Positions 1-8,780 of a stretch of 64,000 nt of DNA are shown in pieces. Under the pieces are notes generated by a model, which worked only from the letters and a program-made list of their open reading frames with translations, ran no database searches and was not told the origin of the DNA. The translations under genes and the position numbers were made by a program. Origin of the DNA: an uncultured Marinifilum sp. Lineage in GTDB: Bacteria; Bacteroidota; Bacteroidia; Bacteroidales; Marinifilaceae. The stretch is taken from the NCBI RefSeq assembly GCF_963677195.1, contig NZ_OY781918.1, positions 1,042,923-1,106,922 on the forward strand. Reading direction: 5' to 3'. The stretch's first letter is position 1. The number at the start of each line of letters is the position of its first letter.

Positions 1-259
1 ATGAAAGGTTAAAGTACTCAGTTTGCTATAAAATCCAACAATTATACAATTTTACCCAATATCAATACAATACAACTCCTTATACAAATTCATAAAATAT
101 TTATGTAAAGTTTAGATCCTATTAATTGTTGTATTATTCTTGGTTTATACTTCAAAAAAGCCTCTTAGGATCTATTGTTTTGCATAAAAAATCAATTAAT
201 TCCAATATCAAGTAAAATATTTGCCATTAATAATACAATTCTATCCAATTTTCTTACAG

Positions 260-288
260 TTGATTCGGATTTACACAAGCTAACTTTG
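260..288 (+). promoter_or_regulatory. Bacteroidota-type promoter for the first operon
   Basis: TTG at 260-262, an 18-base spacer and TAACTTTG at 281-288 match the Bacteroidota primary-sigma consensus (TTTG, about 19, TAnnTTTG). The predicted transcript starts about 40 bases before the ATG at 334. The rest of 1-333 is AT-rich with no supportable gene. Confidence 0.55.
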
Positions 289-333
289 TGGTATCAATAA
301 TTAAAAAAGAATCAGTACTTAAATTATAGAAGC

Positions 334-630
334 ATGAATAGTCAAAAAATAACTATTGTCGCTAGAATATTAGCGAAAGAAGAAAAAGGAGAATTTGTAA
401 AGGCTGAATTACTGAAACTGGCTGGTCTTTCAAAATCAGATAAAGGATGTGTCAATTACGATTTACATCAGGATAAGGAAAATGCAGATCTATTTTTCGT
501 TCACGAAAACTGGGTGAATCGCGATTCTTTGCAGAAACACGTAGAAAGCAAGCATTTTGCAAATTACGTTAAAGTAACAGAAGGAGCAGTTGAGGAGTTT
601 GTTGTGAATGAAATGTTTCACATAGCATAA
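334..630 (+). CDS. Antibiotic biosynthesis monooxygenase (ABM/YgiN-like) domain protein
   Basis: A 98-residue cytosolic protein spanning one ABM ferredoxin-like fold. It opens with a beta strand (KITIVARI) and has the family pattern GCVNYDLHQD...FFVHENW...LQKHVESKHF. These small dimeric proteins act on quinones or reactive aromatic electrophiles. Length is normal for the family. It is 22 bases upstream of a radical SAM gene and in the same direction as a nitroreductase and an SDR, which suggests a small redox or electrophile-handling operon. The substrate cannot be told from sequence. Confidence 0.75.
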   Translation: MNSQKITIVARILAKEEKGEFVKAELLKLAGLSKSDKGCVNYDLHQDKENADLFFVHENWVNRDSLQKHVESKHFANYVKVTEGAVEEFVVNEMFHIA

Positions 631-652
631 TAATATAGAATAAGAAAAGATT

Positions 653-1528
653 ATGAATTATACAGGACCAGTATACAGACCTCCTTACGAGGCAAATACA
701 CTTCTATTGCAAGTTACAGTTGGCTGTGCACATAACAAATGTACCTTTTGTACCATGTATCGTGATGTGAAATTTTCGGTTGATAAAATGGATCAGGTTG
801 AGAAGGATTTGCAGGAAGCTCAAGCAAAGTATCCTACTGTTAAGCGTGTGTTTTTGGTGAATGGAGATGCTTTCGTTCTTTCGGGAAGACGCTTAAAGGC
901 AGTTGCGGAAATGATTCACAAATATCTGCCTGAGGTTGAGATCATCACCATGTATGCATCCATTAACAATATAATGGGTAAAACCGATGAGGAATTGGCA
1001 GAACTAAAAAAGTTTGGTATTGGTGACTTGTGGGTTGGAGTAGAGACAGGTTTGGGTGATGCGCTGGATTATCTGAACAAAGGTGCTTCGATAGAAGATG
1101 TCTACGAACAATTGGAGCGATTAAACAAAGCCGGTATTACTTTCTTTTACGGATTCATGTTTGGTGCTGCAGGTAAAGGCAGAGGAATAGAAAATGCTGA
1201 GGCCAATGCAAAACTGATTAACAAAGTGAAACCTTTGGGAATTGTTCCAACCACATTAAATGTGAATGAGGGAACCCAATTGGAGAAAGATGTTGAAGAA
1301 GGCAAATTCGAAATGGCTACCGAGCGAGAAGTTTTGGAAGAGCAAATCAAGACATTGGAATTGGTAAATGTGCCTACTTATTATATGGGAATTCATATTA
1401 TCAATACGGTAAGTTTCGATGCGCAATTACCAAAAGATAAGCAGGCAGCTATCGATAGAGTAAGCTATGTTCTTTCTGATGCTGATGAAGCCGTATTGGA
1501 TAGTGTACCAGCACGTCATTCCATTTAA
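653..1528 (+). CDS. Radical SAM protein
   Basis: A 291-residue radical SAM enzyme. The cluster-binding cysteines are C25, C30 and C33 in GCAHNKCTFC, i.e. a CX4CX2C spacing rather than the canonical CX3CX2C. A GVETG motif near residue 127 fits the SAM-binding part of the barrel. No B12-binding or second Fe-S domain is seen, so it is a minimal member of the Elp3/MiaB-like superfamily with unknown substrate. A decayed partial copy of this gene lies at 3060-3352, behind the SDR gene. It is probably co-transcribed with the ABM protein. Confidence 0.8.
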   Translation: MNYTGPVYRPPYEANTLLLQVTVGCAHNKCTFCTMYRDVKFSVDKMDQVEKDLQEAQAKYPTVKRVFLVNGDAFVLSGRRLKAVAEMIHKYLPEVEIITMYASINNIMGKTDEELAELKKFGIGDLWVGVETGLGDALDYLNKGASIEDVYEQLERLNKAGITFFYGFMFGAAGKGRGIENAEANAKLINKVKPLGIVPTTLNVNEGTQLEKDVEEGKFEMATEREVLEEQIKTLELVNVPTYYMGIHIINTVSFDAQLPKDKQAAIDRVSYVLSDADEAVLDSVPARHSI

Positions 1529-1640
1529 AGAATCCAATAATCATACAATTTAATCCTTTGCATATACAACAGTTGACTCAGGTAATAGGATTAATTTTAT
1601 ATCATAGATAAATCGAGTCAATTTATAAAAGCTTAATAAG

Positions 1641-2201
1641 ATGGATGCAATTAAAATGATTGAAGAACGCAGAAGCGTTAGAAAATTTAAAGATGAAGTA
1701 GTAGATCAGGAAACTATTAAAGAGGTTATCTCAACTGCGCGTTGGGCACCTTCTTGGGGAAACTATCAAATTGCAAGATATACAATGGTAAATGATCCTG
1801 AAACCATTGCAAAATTAAAACACGATGGTGTTAATGATTTTGTTTACAATATAGGAACATTAGCGAATGCTAAAAATGTGGCGATTATAAGCTTTGTGAA
1901 AGGAAAGAGCGGAAAAATAGAAAAACTGGAATTGGAAGATGGAGAGTTCAATTACGATGGATCAGCAAGTTCATGGGAGGTTTTTGATGCAGGTATCGCT
2001 TGTCAGACTTTCTGTTTAGCTGCTCATGCCAAAGGAATTGGTACAACAATTATGGGTGTAATCAACGATAAGGCAATCTCTGAAATTCTGGATTTACCGG
2101 AAGAAGAAACTGTTGCGGCAATGATTGTTTATGGTTATCCGGATGAAAGTCCAAAAGCTACTCCACGAAAAGATGTTGATGAGATTTTGCGTTTTGTTTA
2201 A
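1641..2201 (+). CDS. Nitroreductase family protein
   Basis: A 186-residue FMN-dependent nitroreductase-like oxidoreductase. The N-terminus has the FMN phosphate-binding signature IEERRSVRKFKDE followed by ARWAPSWGNYQ, and the C-terminal half has GIACQTFCLAAHAKGIGTT and the family ending YGYPDESPKATPRK. The compact single-domain form usually reduces quinones, flavins or nitroaromatics with NAD(P)H. A 112-base gap precedes it, with TTGACT near 1574 and TAATTTTA near 1591 as a weak promoter candidate. Confidence 0.85.
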   Translation: MDAIKMIEERRSVRKFKDEVVDQETIKEVISTARWAPSWGNYQIARYTMVNDPETIAKLKHDGVNDFVYNIGTLANAKNVAIISFVKGKSGKIEKLELEDGEFNYDGSASSWEVFDAGIACQTFCLAAHAKGIGTTIMGVINDKAISEILDLPEEETVAAMIVYGYPDESPKATPRKDVDEILRFV

Positions 2202-2261
2202 TCGTATTTATCTATCAGATATTTTGCAATAATACCGAATCAACAGAATAAGAATAATAGC

Positions 2262-3059
2262 ATGAAGAAAAACATATTAATAACGGGAAGTACTGATGGA
2301 ATTGGGAAATTGCTAGCTCTGCAATTAGCAGGAGAAGGACATCGTATTTTTATCCACGGAAGAAATGAAGAAAAGGTAAATAAAGTACTTGCAGAGATAA
2401 AAAAAGCTGCAAAAAATGTGGAAATTAATGGTTTTGTTGCTGATCTTTCCAATTTAGATGCTGTAAGAAAAATGGCTAAGCAGGTGAATGATGAAGTATC
2501 GCATATCGATGTTTTAATCAATAATGCCGGTGTTTTTAAGAGTCCGATTTCTTTGAACAAGCATGGTTTGGAATTGCGCTTTGTAGTTAACTATTTAGCG
2601 CCTTATTTGCTGACTAAAGAGATAATGCCTGTCATTAAAAAAGGAACTGATTCTCGTATTATTAACTTGAGTTCTGCAGCACAAGCTTCGGTTTCTTACG
2701 ATGTTATTGTAGGTAAAAAAGATGTGTCGGTTAACGAATCGTATGCGCAAAGCAAACTGGCATTAACCATGTGGAGTTTCGATTTGGCTAAAAAGTTGGA
2801 TGATATTGCAGTAATTGCTGTAAATCCGGGTTCGTTGTTGAATACTAAAATGGCAAACGAAGCCTACGGACAATATTGGTCTTCGGCCGATAAAGGATCG
2901 AATATTTTATACGAACTGGCAGTTTCGCAAAATCACAAAGGAATTACAGGAAAGTATTTTGACAATGATAAGGGAATGTATGCCGATGCTCATCCCGATG
3001 CATATAACGAAGGCGCAATTAATCAACTTATTAAACAAACAGAGAAATTAGTAGAATAA
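2262..3059 (+). CDS. SDR family NAD(P)-dependent oxidoreductase
   Basis: A 265-residue classical short-chain dehydrogenase. It shows the cofactor motif TGSTDGIG (residues 9-15), NNAG (87-90), the active-site serine region NLSSAA (135-140) and YAQSK with Tyr161 and Lys165. The R after the glycine motif (IHGRNEEK) suggests NADP preference. It resembles the retinol/protochlorophyllide-type SDRs that act on hydrophobic carbonyls, but the substrate is not predictable. The stop codon is directly followed by the decayed radical SAM copy. Confidence 0.85.
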   Translation: MKKNILITGSTDGIGKLLALQLAGEGHRIFIHGRNEEKVNKVLAEIKKAAKNVEINGFVADLSNLDAVRKMAKQVNDEVSHIDVLINNAGVFKSPISLNKHGLELRFVVNYLAPYLLTKEIMPVIKKGTDSRIINLSSAAQASVSYDVIVGKKDVSVNESYAQSKLALTMWSFDLAKKLDDIAVIAVNPGSLLNTKMANEAYGQYWSSADKGSNILYELAVSQNHKGITGKYFDNDKGMYADAHPDAYNEGAINQLIKQTEKLVE

Positions 3060-3352
3060 ACTATACTGACCTGTGTATAGGCCTCCTTGCTAATTAAATA
3101 CTCTTTTATTGCAAGTAAGCGATGGAAGATTTGAAATAGTTACAGAAGCTGAAGCACTCGAAGAACAGAAGAAAAACTCTGGAGCTGGTAAATGTGGAAA
3201 CATACTATATGGGAATTAATATCATAAATTCTGTGTGTTTAGATGCTCAGTTACCAAAAGAAAAATAAGTAGCTATTAATAGAATCGAATATTTTATTTC
3301 AGATACTAATGAGGCTGTTTTGAATAGTGTGCCCGTGCGTTATTCAATTTAA
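3060..3352 (+). pseudogene. Decayed, internally deleted copy of the radical SAM gene
   Basis: Translation of 3060-3120 gives YTGPVYRPP then a stop and LNTLLLQV, matching the start of the radical SAM protein at 653. From 3121 it jumps to GRFEI, then LEEQKKTLELVN, YYMGINIINSV, LDAQLPKEK-stop, AINRI and finally SVPVRYSI-stop, matching that protein's last 75 residues. About 195 central residues, including all cluster cysteines, are missing, and there are in-frame stops and a frameshift. It is a dead duplicate of the nearby gene. Confidence 0.85.
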
Positions 3353-3724
3353 ATAATTAATGTAATTTCTTTTGTCTGATTTTATTACTTCAGAGGAAAT
3401 GCAAAAATCAGATAATATAGTACAAGGCCTCTATCGGAGGTCTTTTTTTTTACTATAATCATATAGTTTAAAATTATTCGAAACGAATATTAAATAATAA
3501 TTCTAAAGTGTTGTTTTTACTTTTAATGTAAAGTGATATTGTAAATGCCAAAATACTTGTGTTCAAAATGGCGATAAAACGATCTAAGTAAACCTTCATA
3601 AGGAGTGTTTGCATATTAAAATAATATCAGATAATAAACATAGTATTTGTAAGTCCTTATAAATATGTGCTTAACAACAGTTTCATTAAAATTTATTCCT
3701 TAGCGGATATTTCTAAAAATATGA
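3353..3724. other. Intergenic region between the redox genes and the B12 locus
   Basis: No gene is supportable here. It holds the terminator at 3424-3451 and then about 270 bases of AT-rich sequence up to the riboswitch promoter. Confidence 0.6.
3424..3451 (+). terminator. Rho-independent terminator
   Basis: An AAGGCCTC / GAGGTCTT stem (one G-U pair) with a 5-base loop is followed by a run of T to 3451. It would end the redox gene transcript before the B12 locus. Confidence 0.75.
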
Positions 3725-3732
3725 TACTTTTG
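3725..3732 (+). promoter_or_regulatory. -7 promoter element of the riboswitch transcript
   Basis: TACTTTTG fits TAnnTTTG exactly and would start transcription about 8 bases before the first conserved riboswitch bases. The -33 region is a poor match. Confidence 0.45.
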
Positions 3733-3740
3733 CATCGATT

Positions 3741-3925
3741 TTGGTGTTCTACTCAGATTATCATCTGAGGGAATGAAAAGGGAATCCGGTGAAAATCCGG
3801 GACAGTACCCGCTACTGTAATTCTCATTTTGCAATGTGCAAAACATGGTTTTTATGCTGCATGCCACTCTCGTTAAGGGGGGAAGGCCATAAAAATTGAG
3901 AAAAGTCAGGAGACCTGCCAAGTCG
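3741..3925 (+). promoter_or_regulatory. Cobalamin (B12) riboswitch
   Basis: The segment has the conserved order of a cobalamin riboswitch: a GGTGTTCT start, GGGAATCCGGTGAAAATCCGGGAC, ACCCGCTACTGTAA, a long variable arm, and the B12 box AGTCAGGAGACCTGCC at 3904-3919. Such elements repress B12 uptake genes when adenosyl- or methylcobalamin is plentiful. It lies 150 bases before a TonB-dependent receptor, which identifies that gene as a corrinoid receptor. Control could be at translation or through the hairpin at 3963-3992. Confidence 0.95.
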
Positions 3926-3962
3926 TAACTATTAAATATTTTGCTTCCGGGAATCGAAGTAT

Positions 3963-3992
3963 AGTATTGAACTTACGCGCGTGTTCAGTATT
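3963..3992 (+). promoter_or_regulatory. Hairpin downstream of the riboswitch (possible expression platform)
   Basis: AGTATTGAAC and GTTCAGTATT form a 10-bp stem with two G-U pairs and a 10-base loop. Only a broken T-rich tract follows, so it is not a clean terminator. Its place between aptamer and start codon suggests a role in switching. Confidence 0.4.
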
Positions 3993-4072
3993 TGACTTTC
4001 TTAATTTTGTGTTTGTGAAAACACCTGGCAGCAAGATATGATGTTTAAAATTTTATTAAAAACAACTCTATC

Positions 4073-6283
4073 ATGCAGTTTAGAAATTACATTCTAATTA
4101 GTGTTTTGTTATTGCTAAGTCAGAGCCTACTGGCACAAGTCGGATCTTTATCGGGAAAAATAAATGCCAAACAAAGTCAGGAGGCATTAATTGGTGCCAA
4201 CGTTTATTTCCATGGAACCACCATTGGAACAGCTACCAACGGAGAAGGAGCTTATAGCCTAAAAAATATAAAAGCTGGGGAATATGAAGTTTATGTTTCT
4301 TATTCGGGTTACGCAAGAAAAAAACAGACCATACAAATTAAAGAAGGAGTAAATACTCTTAATGTTCAGTTAGAAAAATCTAAAAAACAACTGGGCGAAG
4401 TGGTTGTTACCGGAACAGGAACGCCTCATCATTTAAAAAGTGCTCCTGTACAAACCGAATTAATTGGAAAGAAACTGGTAAAGGCAGTTTCGGCATCGGG
4501 TTTTGCCGATTTAATGACTGGCATTAGTCCATCTTTCGACTTTAACCCAGGAAATATGGGATCTTTTATTCAGCTAAATGGTTTAGGTAATGATTATATT
4601 CTTATTCTTGTTGATGGGAAAAGAATGTATGGCGATGTTGGAGGTCAAAACGATATTAACCGTATTAATCCCGATGATATCGAAAAAATTGAGGTGGTAA
4701 AAGGAGCTTCTTCTTCTCTTTACGGATCGGAAGCCATTGCAGGTGTAGTAAACATTATCACTAAAAAATCGAAACGTAAAGTATATGCCGAAAATAATAC
4801 TCGCCTAAGCGAATACGGAACCTGGCAGCAGTACAATAAAGTAGGCCTGAATATTGGTCGTTTTTCTTCTCTTACTTCTTATTCAAGAAAAGAATCAGAC
4901 GGCTGGCAGTTAAGTAAATTCGAGATTGATGAGGATAATGATAACGACGATCCTTCCGATGATGTTTTAGTAGAAACCGATGCCAAGCAGGTAAATGCTT
5001 ATGACGATTACACTTTAAGTCAGCGTTTCGATTATGCACTAAGCAAAAAGCTGAGTGTTTATGCCATGGGTTCTAAATACGAGAAAGATGTGAAATTACC
5101 TACTACAGTGAAAAAATATGGTTATTATTATAATGATTTTTCTTATTCTGCTGGTGCAAAATTTCTAATTAATAAAACAGACCGATTAACTTTCGATTAC
5201 AATTCCGATCAGTTTAAGTATTATTACAAATACAATCAGGATTATAAAGATTATTTGGCGGGTAATAAATCGCTAAACACAAAACAGAAGCGCGAAGATC
5301 TTAACCTAAAATATATTTTTAGACTAAATAAGTCCAATCTTTTTACTTTGGGTAGTGAGTATGTAAAGGAAAAATTAGAATCGGAAGGCCGATTAATAGG
5401 GAATAAAAAAGACGCATACACTTTTTCTCTTTTTGCTCAGGACGAAATTAAATTAGTTGAAAATTTATCACTAGTAGCTGGGGTACGTTACGTAAAGCAT
5501 AAAGAATTTGGTCACGATTTTACTCCTAAAGTATCGGCATTGTATAAGCTTAATAATTTTAATTTTAGAGCAACTTATGCCAATGGATTTAAAGCGCCAA
5601 CCTTAAAAGAACTTTATTACCGTTACGAAAAAGGAAGCAGGCTTTATCTTGGAAATTCAGATTTAGATCCTCAAAAATCAAATTACTATTCTTTCTCTGT
5701 TGAGTACATTGTTTCAAAATTATCTCTTAGCGTTTCGGCTTATCAAAATAAAATTGATGATATGATTGCCTACGAAACCATATCAACCAGCGATGCCGAT
5801 AAAGTCAATGGCATAAAAACAACACGTCAGCATTTTAATATCGAGGAAGCAAAATCTACGGGCATCGATTTTATTTTTAACTACAAAATTGGTGCAGGTT
5901 TTACCATTGGTGGTGGATATTCTTATGTAAATGCGAAAAACGAAACCGACGATATGGATTTGGAAGGTGTTGCTGAAAATTATGCAAACCTACGTTTGTT
6001 ATATGACAGAAGCTGGAAGGATTATTCGCTTAATGTAAGTCTTACCGGACGTATTCAGGATGATAAATTTTACGATGGAGAGCCAGATGCCGAAGGATAT
6101 AATCTTTGGAAACTAAGTACATCGCATCGTTTTGCCAATGTAGGTGCTTTTAATTTGGAAGCAACTGCCGGTATCGACAATATTTTCGATTATAAAGATA
6201 ATAGTCCTTACGGATCTCATTACGGAACAGTAAACCCTGGAAGAACCGTGTTTATTGGATGTAATATTAAATTCGCAAAATAA
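4073..6283 (+). CDS. btuB: TonB-dependent outer-membrane corrinoid receptor, BtuB-like
   Basis: A 736-residue outer-membrane receptor. Residues 1-21 form a signal peptide ending in LLAQ. Residues about 26-105 form a CarboxypepD_reg-like domain, usual in Bacteroidota. A TonB-box-like stretch (GEVVVTGT) leads into the plug domain (about 118-225, ILILVDGKRMYG and IEKIEVVKGASSSLYGSEAIAGVVNIITKK). The rest is beta barrel, ending in an aromatic-poor terminal strand (TVFIGCNIKFAK). The cobalamin riboswitch directly upstream and the ABC importer downstream indicate vitamin B12 or other corrinoids as ligand. The gene name rests on that context. Confidence 0.88.
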   Translation: MQFRNYILISVLLLLSQSLLAQVGSLSGKINAKQSQEALIGANVYFHGTTIGTATNGEGAYSLKNIKAGEYEVYVSYSGYARKKQTIQIKEGVNTLNVQLEKSKKQLGEVVVTGTGTPHHLKSAPVQTELIGKKLVKAVSASGFADLMTGISPSFDFNPGNMGSFIQLNGLGNDYILILVDGKRMYGDVGGQNDINRINPDDIEKIEVVKGASSSLYGSEAIAGVVNIITKKSKRKVYAENNTRLSEYGTWQQYNKVGLNIGRFSSLTSYSRKESDGWQLSKFEIDEDNDNDDPSDDVLVETDAKQVNAYDDYTLSQRFDYALSKKLSVYAMGSKYEKDVKLPTTVKKYGYYYNDFSYSAGAKFLINKTDRLTFDYNSDQFKYYYKYNQDYKDYLAGNKSLNTKQKREDLNLKYIFRLNKSNLFTLGSEYVKEKLESEGRLIGNKKDAYTFSLFAQDEIKLVENLSLVAGVRYVKHKEFGHDFTPKVSALYKLNNFNFRATYANGFKAPTLKELYYRYEKGSRLYLGNSDLDPQKSNYYSFSVEYIVSKLSLSVSAYQNKIDDMIAYETISTSDADKVNGIKTTRQHFNIEEAKSTGIDFIFNYKIGAGFTIGGGYSYVNAKNETDDMDLEGVAENYANLRLLYDRSWKDYSLNVSLTGRIQDDKFYDGEPDAEGYNLWKLSTSHRFANVGAFNLEATAGIDNIFDYKDNSPYGSHYGTVNPGRTVFIGCNIKFAK

Positions 6284-6303
6284 TTACACATGTATCTGCA
6301 AAG

Positions 6304-6361
6304 GCAAATTCCCTGAGCTGTTTAAAAATTAGAAGTATTCAAATCAGGGGATTTGCTTTTT
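6304..6361 (+). terminator. Terminator or attenuator between btuB and the downstream genes
   Basis: GCAAATTCCCTGA at 6304-6316 pairs with TCAGGGGATTTGC at 6344-6356 (13 bp, one G-U) across a 27-base loop, followed by TTTTT. It sits between two same-direction genes of one locus, so it likely lowers rather than abolishes downstream expression. Confidence 0.6.
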
Positions 6362-6381
6362 CATAAGCTCAAAATTAAATT

Positions 6382-7878
6382 ATGGGTAGCTTAAAAAAAA
6401 TAATAATTCAAATTCACAATCTATCAGGTACTTTTCTCAGCCTGATGTTTGTAATTTGGTTTTTATCGGGTTTTGTTCTGATTTATGCAGGATTTCCTCA
6501 CGCATCGCGCGAAGAAAGATTCCTGCATTTGTCGTTTCTAAGCAAAGCTGATTTTGATTCTATTCAGGTTCCCACACATTTATCGGGGAAGGTAGAGCTC
6601 GAAAAAATGAATGGTGTGCCTGTTTACAGAGCTTACAAAGGCAAAAAAGCACAGAAAGTATACAATGCAGTTTCTTTAAAAGCTTATGGAAAAACCAGCC
6701 AGAAAGAAGCCATTGCTCTTGCCGAGGATTTTGTAGGTGCCGAACTTGATGCTGTTGAGAAAATAGTTGAGCTGGATCAGTGGATGCCATGGTCGTATTA
6801 CAAACCTTTATTGCCCATTTACAAATGTACGATGGATGATGAGGAACACACACGCATTTATATCTCCGAAAAATCGGGCAGTATTGTGCAGGAAACAACA
6901 AGAGCTAGCCGATGGGCCGGACGTTTAGGTGCCATTCCTCACTGGATTTATTTTCGCTCTCTGCGTTTACAAAAAGACTTGTGGGCAAAAGTAGTTATGA
7001 GTATCGCGTTTATTGGTGTTTTGGTAAGTTTATCGGGTTTAATTGCGGGGTTTATCCGTTTAAGAAAAAGAAAAAAGAAAGAAAAATTAACTGGCTTTAC
7101 TCCCTACAAGAAATTCTGGCACAAGTGGCATCATATAACAGGATTTGTGTTCGGTTTATTTGTATTTACTTTTATTTTAAGTGGTTTGGTTTCGGTTAGC
7201 GATATTCCTGCCTGTATAGTTCCGGTTCATTCTAAAGTATCGGCAAAGAAAGTCTGGAATCAGTCCTGCGATATAAGCCAGTTTCCTGAAAATTCGTTTA
7301 CAAATTTATGGAAGGCTGTAGAAAATAAAAGTGAAATCCGTAAAGTAGCTTTTAAAACAGTAATGGACCAGGCTTATTTTTGGGTGTATTTTAATAATTA
7401 TGAAAAGGCCGAAGTTTATACAGTTGAAAAATATGAAGTTTATAGAAAGTCTAATTTTTCTAAACAAGAAGTTAAAAGTTGGTGTAAAAATAAATTTCCA
7501 AGATTCGACTATGATTTAAAAGATCAGAATGATTTTGATGCTTATTATCAGCCCTCTGGCATGTCGCCACGACCTTTACCAGTATGGCAAATAAACTTGT
7601 ACGATAAAGATAATACTCGAATGTATATTGATGCACAAACTGGCGAAGTACTAAAAAGCTACAATAATAACGACCGATGGCGGCGTTGGTTGTATCGATC
7701 TTTACATGCATTCGATTTTCCATTTCTAAAAAAACACGATTGGTTAAGAAAATTAGTTCTGATAATTCTTTCTATTGGAGGAACTGCTGTAAGTATTTCG
7801 GGTTTTGCTTTGGGAATTAAATGGATTAAACGAAAGTCGAAAAAGAAAAATTACATAGGATGTAGTTCTAAAAAATAA
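6382..7878 (+). CDS. PepSY-associated transmembrane protein
   Basis: A 498-residue inner-membrane protein of the PepSY_TM type. Four hydrophobic segments are visible: residues about 9-32, 203-225, 248-270 and 458-480. Between them are two periplasmic parts with PepSY-like features (ALAEDFVGAEL; MYIDAQTGEVLKS). Conserved histidines sit in HNLSGTF, HWIYF, WHKWHHITGF and SLHAFDF, positions that in this family are often linked to haem binding and iron reduction. Here it lies inside a B12 uptake locus and 5 bases before a chelatase gene, so a role in releasing or reducing corrinoid or metal is possible but unproven. Confidence 0.75.
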   Translation: MGSLKKIIIQIHNLSGTFLSLMFVIWFLSGFVLIYAGFPHASREERFLHLSFLSKADFDSIQVPTHLSGKVELEKMNGVPVYRAYKGKKAQKVYNAVSLKAYGKTSQKEAIALAEDFVGAELDAVEKIVELDQWMPWSYYKPLLPIYKCTMDDEEHTRIYISEKSGSIVQETTRASRWAGRLGAIPHWIYFRSLRLQKDLWAKVVMSIAFIGVLVSLSGLIAGFIRLRKRKKKEKLTGFTPYKKFWHKWHHITGFVFGLFVFTFILSGLVSVSDIPACIVPVHSKVSAKKVWNQSCDISQFPENSFTNLWKAVENKSEIRKVAFKTVMDQAYFWVYFNNYEKAEVYTVEKYEVYRKSNFSKQEVKSWCKNKFPRFDYDLKDQNDFDAYYQPSGMSPRPLPVWQINLYDKDNTRMYIDAQTGEVLKSYNNNDRWRRWLYRSLHAFDFPFLKKHDWLRKLVLIILSIGGTAVSISGFALGIKWIKRKSKKKNYIGCSSKK

Positions 7879-7883
7879 AACCA

Positions 7884-8780
7884 ATGATTGGAAAATACAG
7901 ATTCTTTAGTTTAACAAAAATCACTTTATTACTGATTTTACTAACATCTTCATTTATGGCGATATCGAAAACAAAAGAAACAGGTAAAAACGGAATTCTG
8001 CTAGTTGCATTTGGTTCCAGTTATGCCGAAACAAGAGCAACATTTAAACATATCGAAGAGCAAGTACAAGCTGCATTCCCGAATGAAGAAATTCGTTGGG
8101 CTTTTACCTCTAAATTTATCCGTAAAAAACTAAGAAAAAGAGGAGAAAAAATCGATTCGCCAGCCGAAGCTCTGGCAAAAATGGGAGAGGATGGTTTCGA
8201 GAAAGTAGCCGTTCAGTCATTGCATGTTATTCCTGGAGAAGAATACGAGAATTTGAAAAAAACTGTAGATGCTTTTTCAGGAATGCCAAAAGGAATAAAG
8301 GAAGTGAAACTGGGTGAGCCTTTACTGTATCATCATGCTGATATTTCAAATTTAAGTGATGCTTTACTAAAGAACTTACCAAAACAAATTGGTGTGAAAG
8401 ATGCCGTTGTTTTTATGGGCCACGGAACGCATCATTTTGCCAATGTTTATTATCCTGCCATGCAATATTATTTGTGGCAGAGAAATAGCAATTTTTATAT
8501 GGCTACAGTTGAGGGTTATCCCGAATTGAACGAGGTAATGGATAAACTAGCAGAAAATAAAAGTAGGAAAGTGTGGTTGCTACCATTTATGACCATTGCC
8601 GGCGATCATGCCCGAAACGATATGGCAGGAGAAGAAAGCGATAGCTGGAAATCGCAATTGGAGGAAAAAGGATACGAAGTAGAAGCTGTGCTTACCGGAA
8701 TGGCAGACCATAAAGAGGTAATTCAAATTTGGATTGAGCATTTGCAGAAAATTCTAATAGAACTTAACTCGAAACAATAA
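7884..8780 (+). CDS. cbiK: Exported sirohydrochlorin cobaltochelatase, CbiK-like
   Basis: A 298-residue CbiK-type chelatase. The core starts GILLVAFGSSYAETRATF after an N-terminal hydrophobic segment (residues 11-27) that looks like a signal peptide or anchor. Likely metal-binding histidines are His114 (SLHVIPGEEY) and His180 (MGHGTHHF), with a third conserved His242 (AGDHARND). CbiK inserts cobalt into sirohydrochlorin in the anaerobic B12 pathway. Exported forms are known in Desulfovibrio and in Bacteroidota transport loci, where they may handle metal-tetrapyrroles outside the cytoplasm. No other cobalamin biosynthesis gene is in the window, so a transport-linked role is more likely than biosynthesis. 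Confidence 0.82.
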   Translation: MIGKYRFFSLTKITLLLILLTSSFMAISKTKETGKNGILLVAFGSSYAETRATFKHIEEQVQAAFPNEEIRWAFTSKFIRKKLRKRGEKIDSPAEALAKMGEDGFEKVAVQSLHVIPGEEYENLKKTVDAFSGMPKGIKEVKLGEPLLYHHADISNLSDALLKNLPKQIGVKDAVVFMGHGTHHFANVYYPAMQYYLWQRNSNFYMATVEGYPELNEVMDKLAENKSRKVWLLPFMTIAGDHARNDMAGEESDSWKSQLEEKGYEVEAVLTGMADHKEVIQIWIEHLQKILIELNSKQ

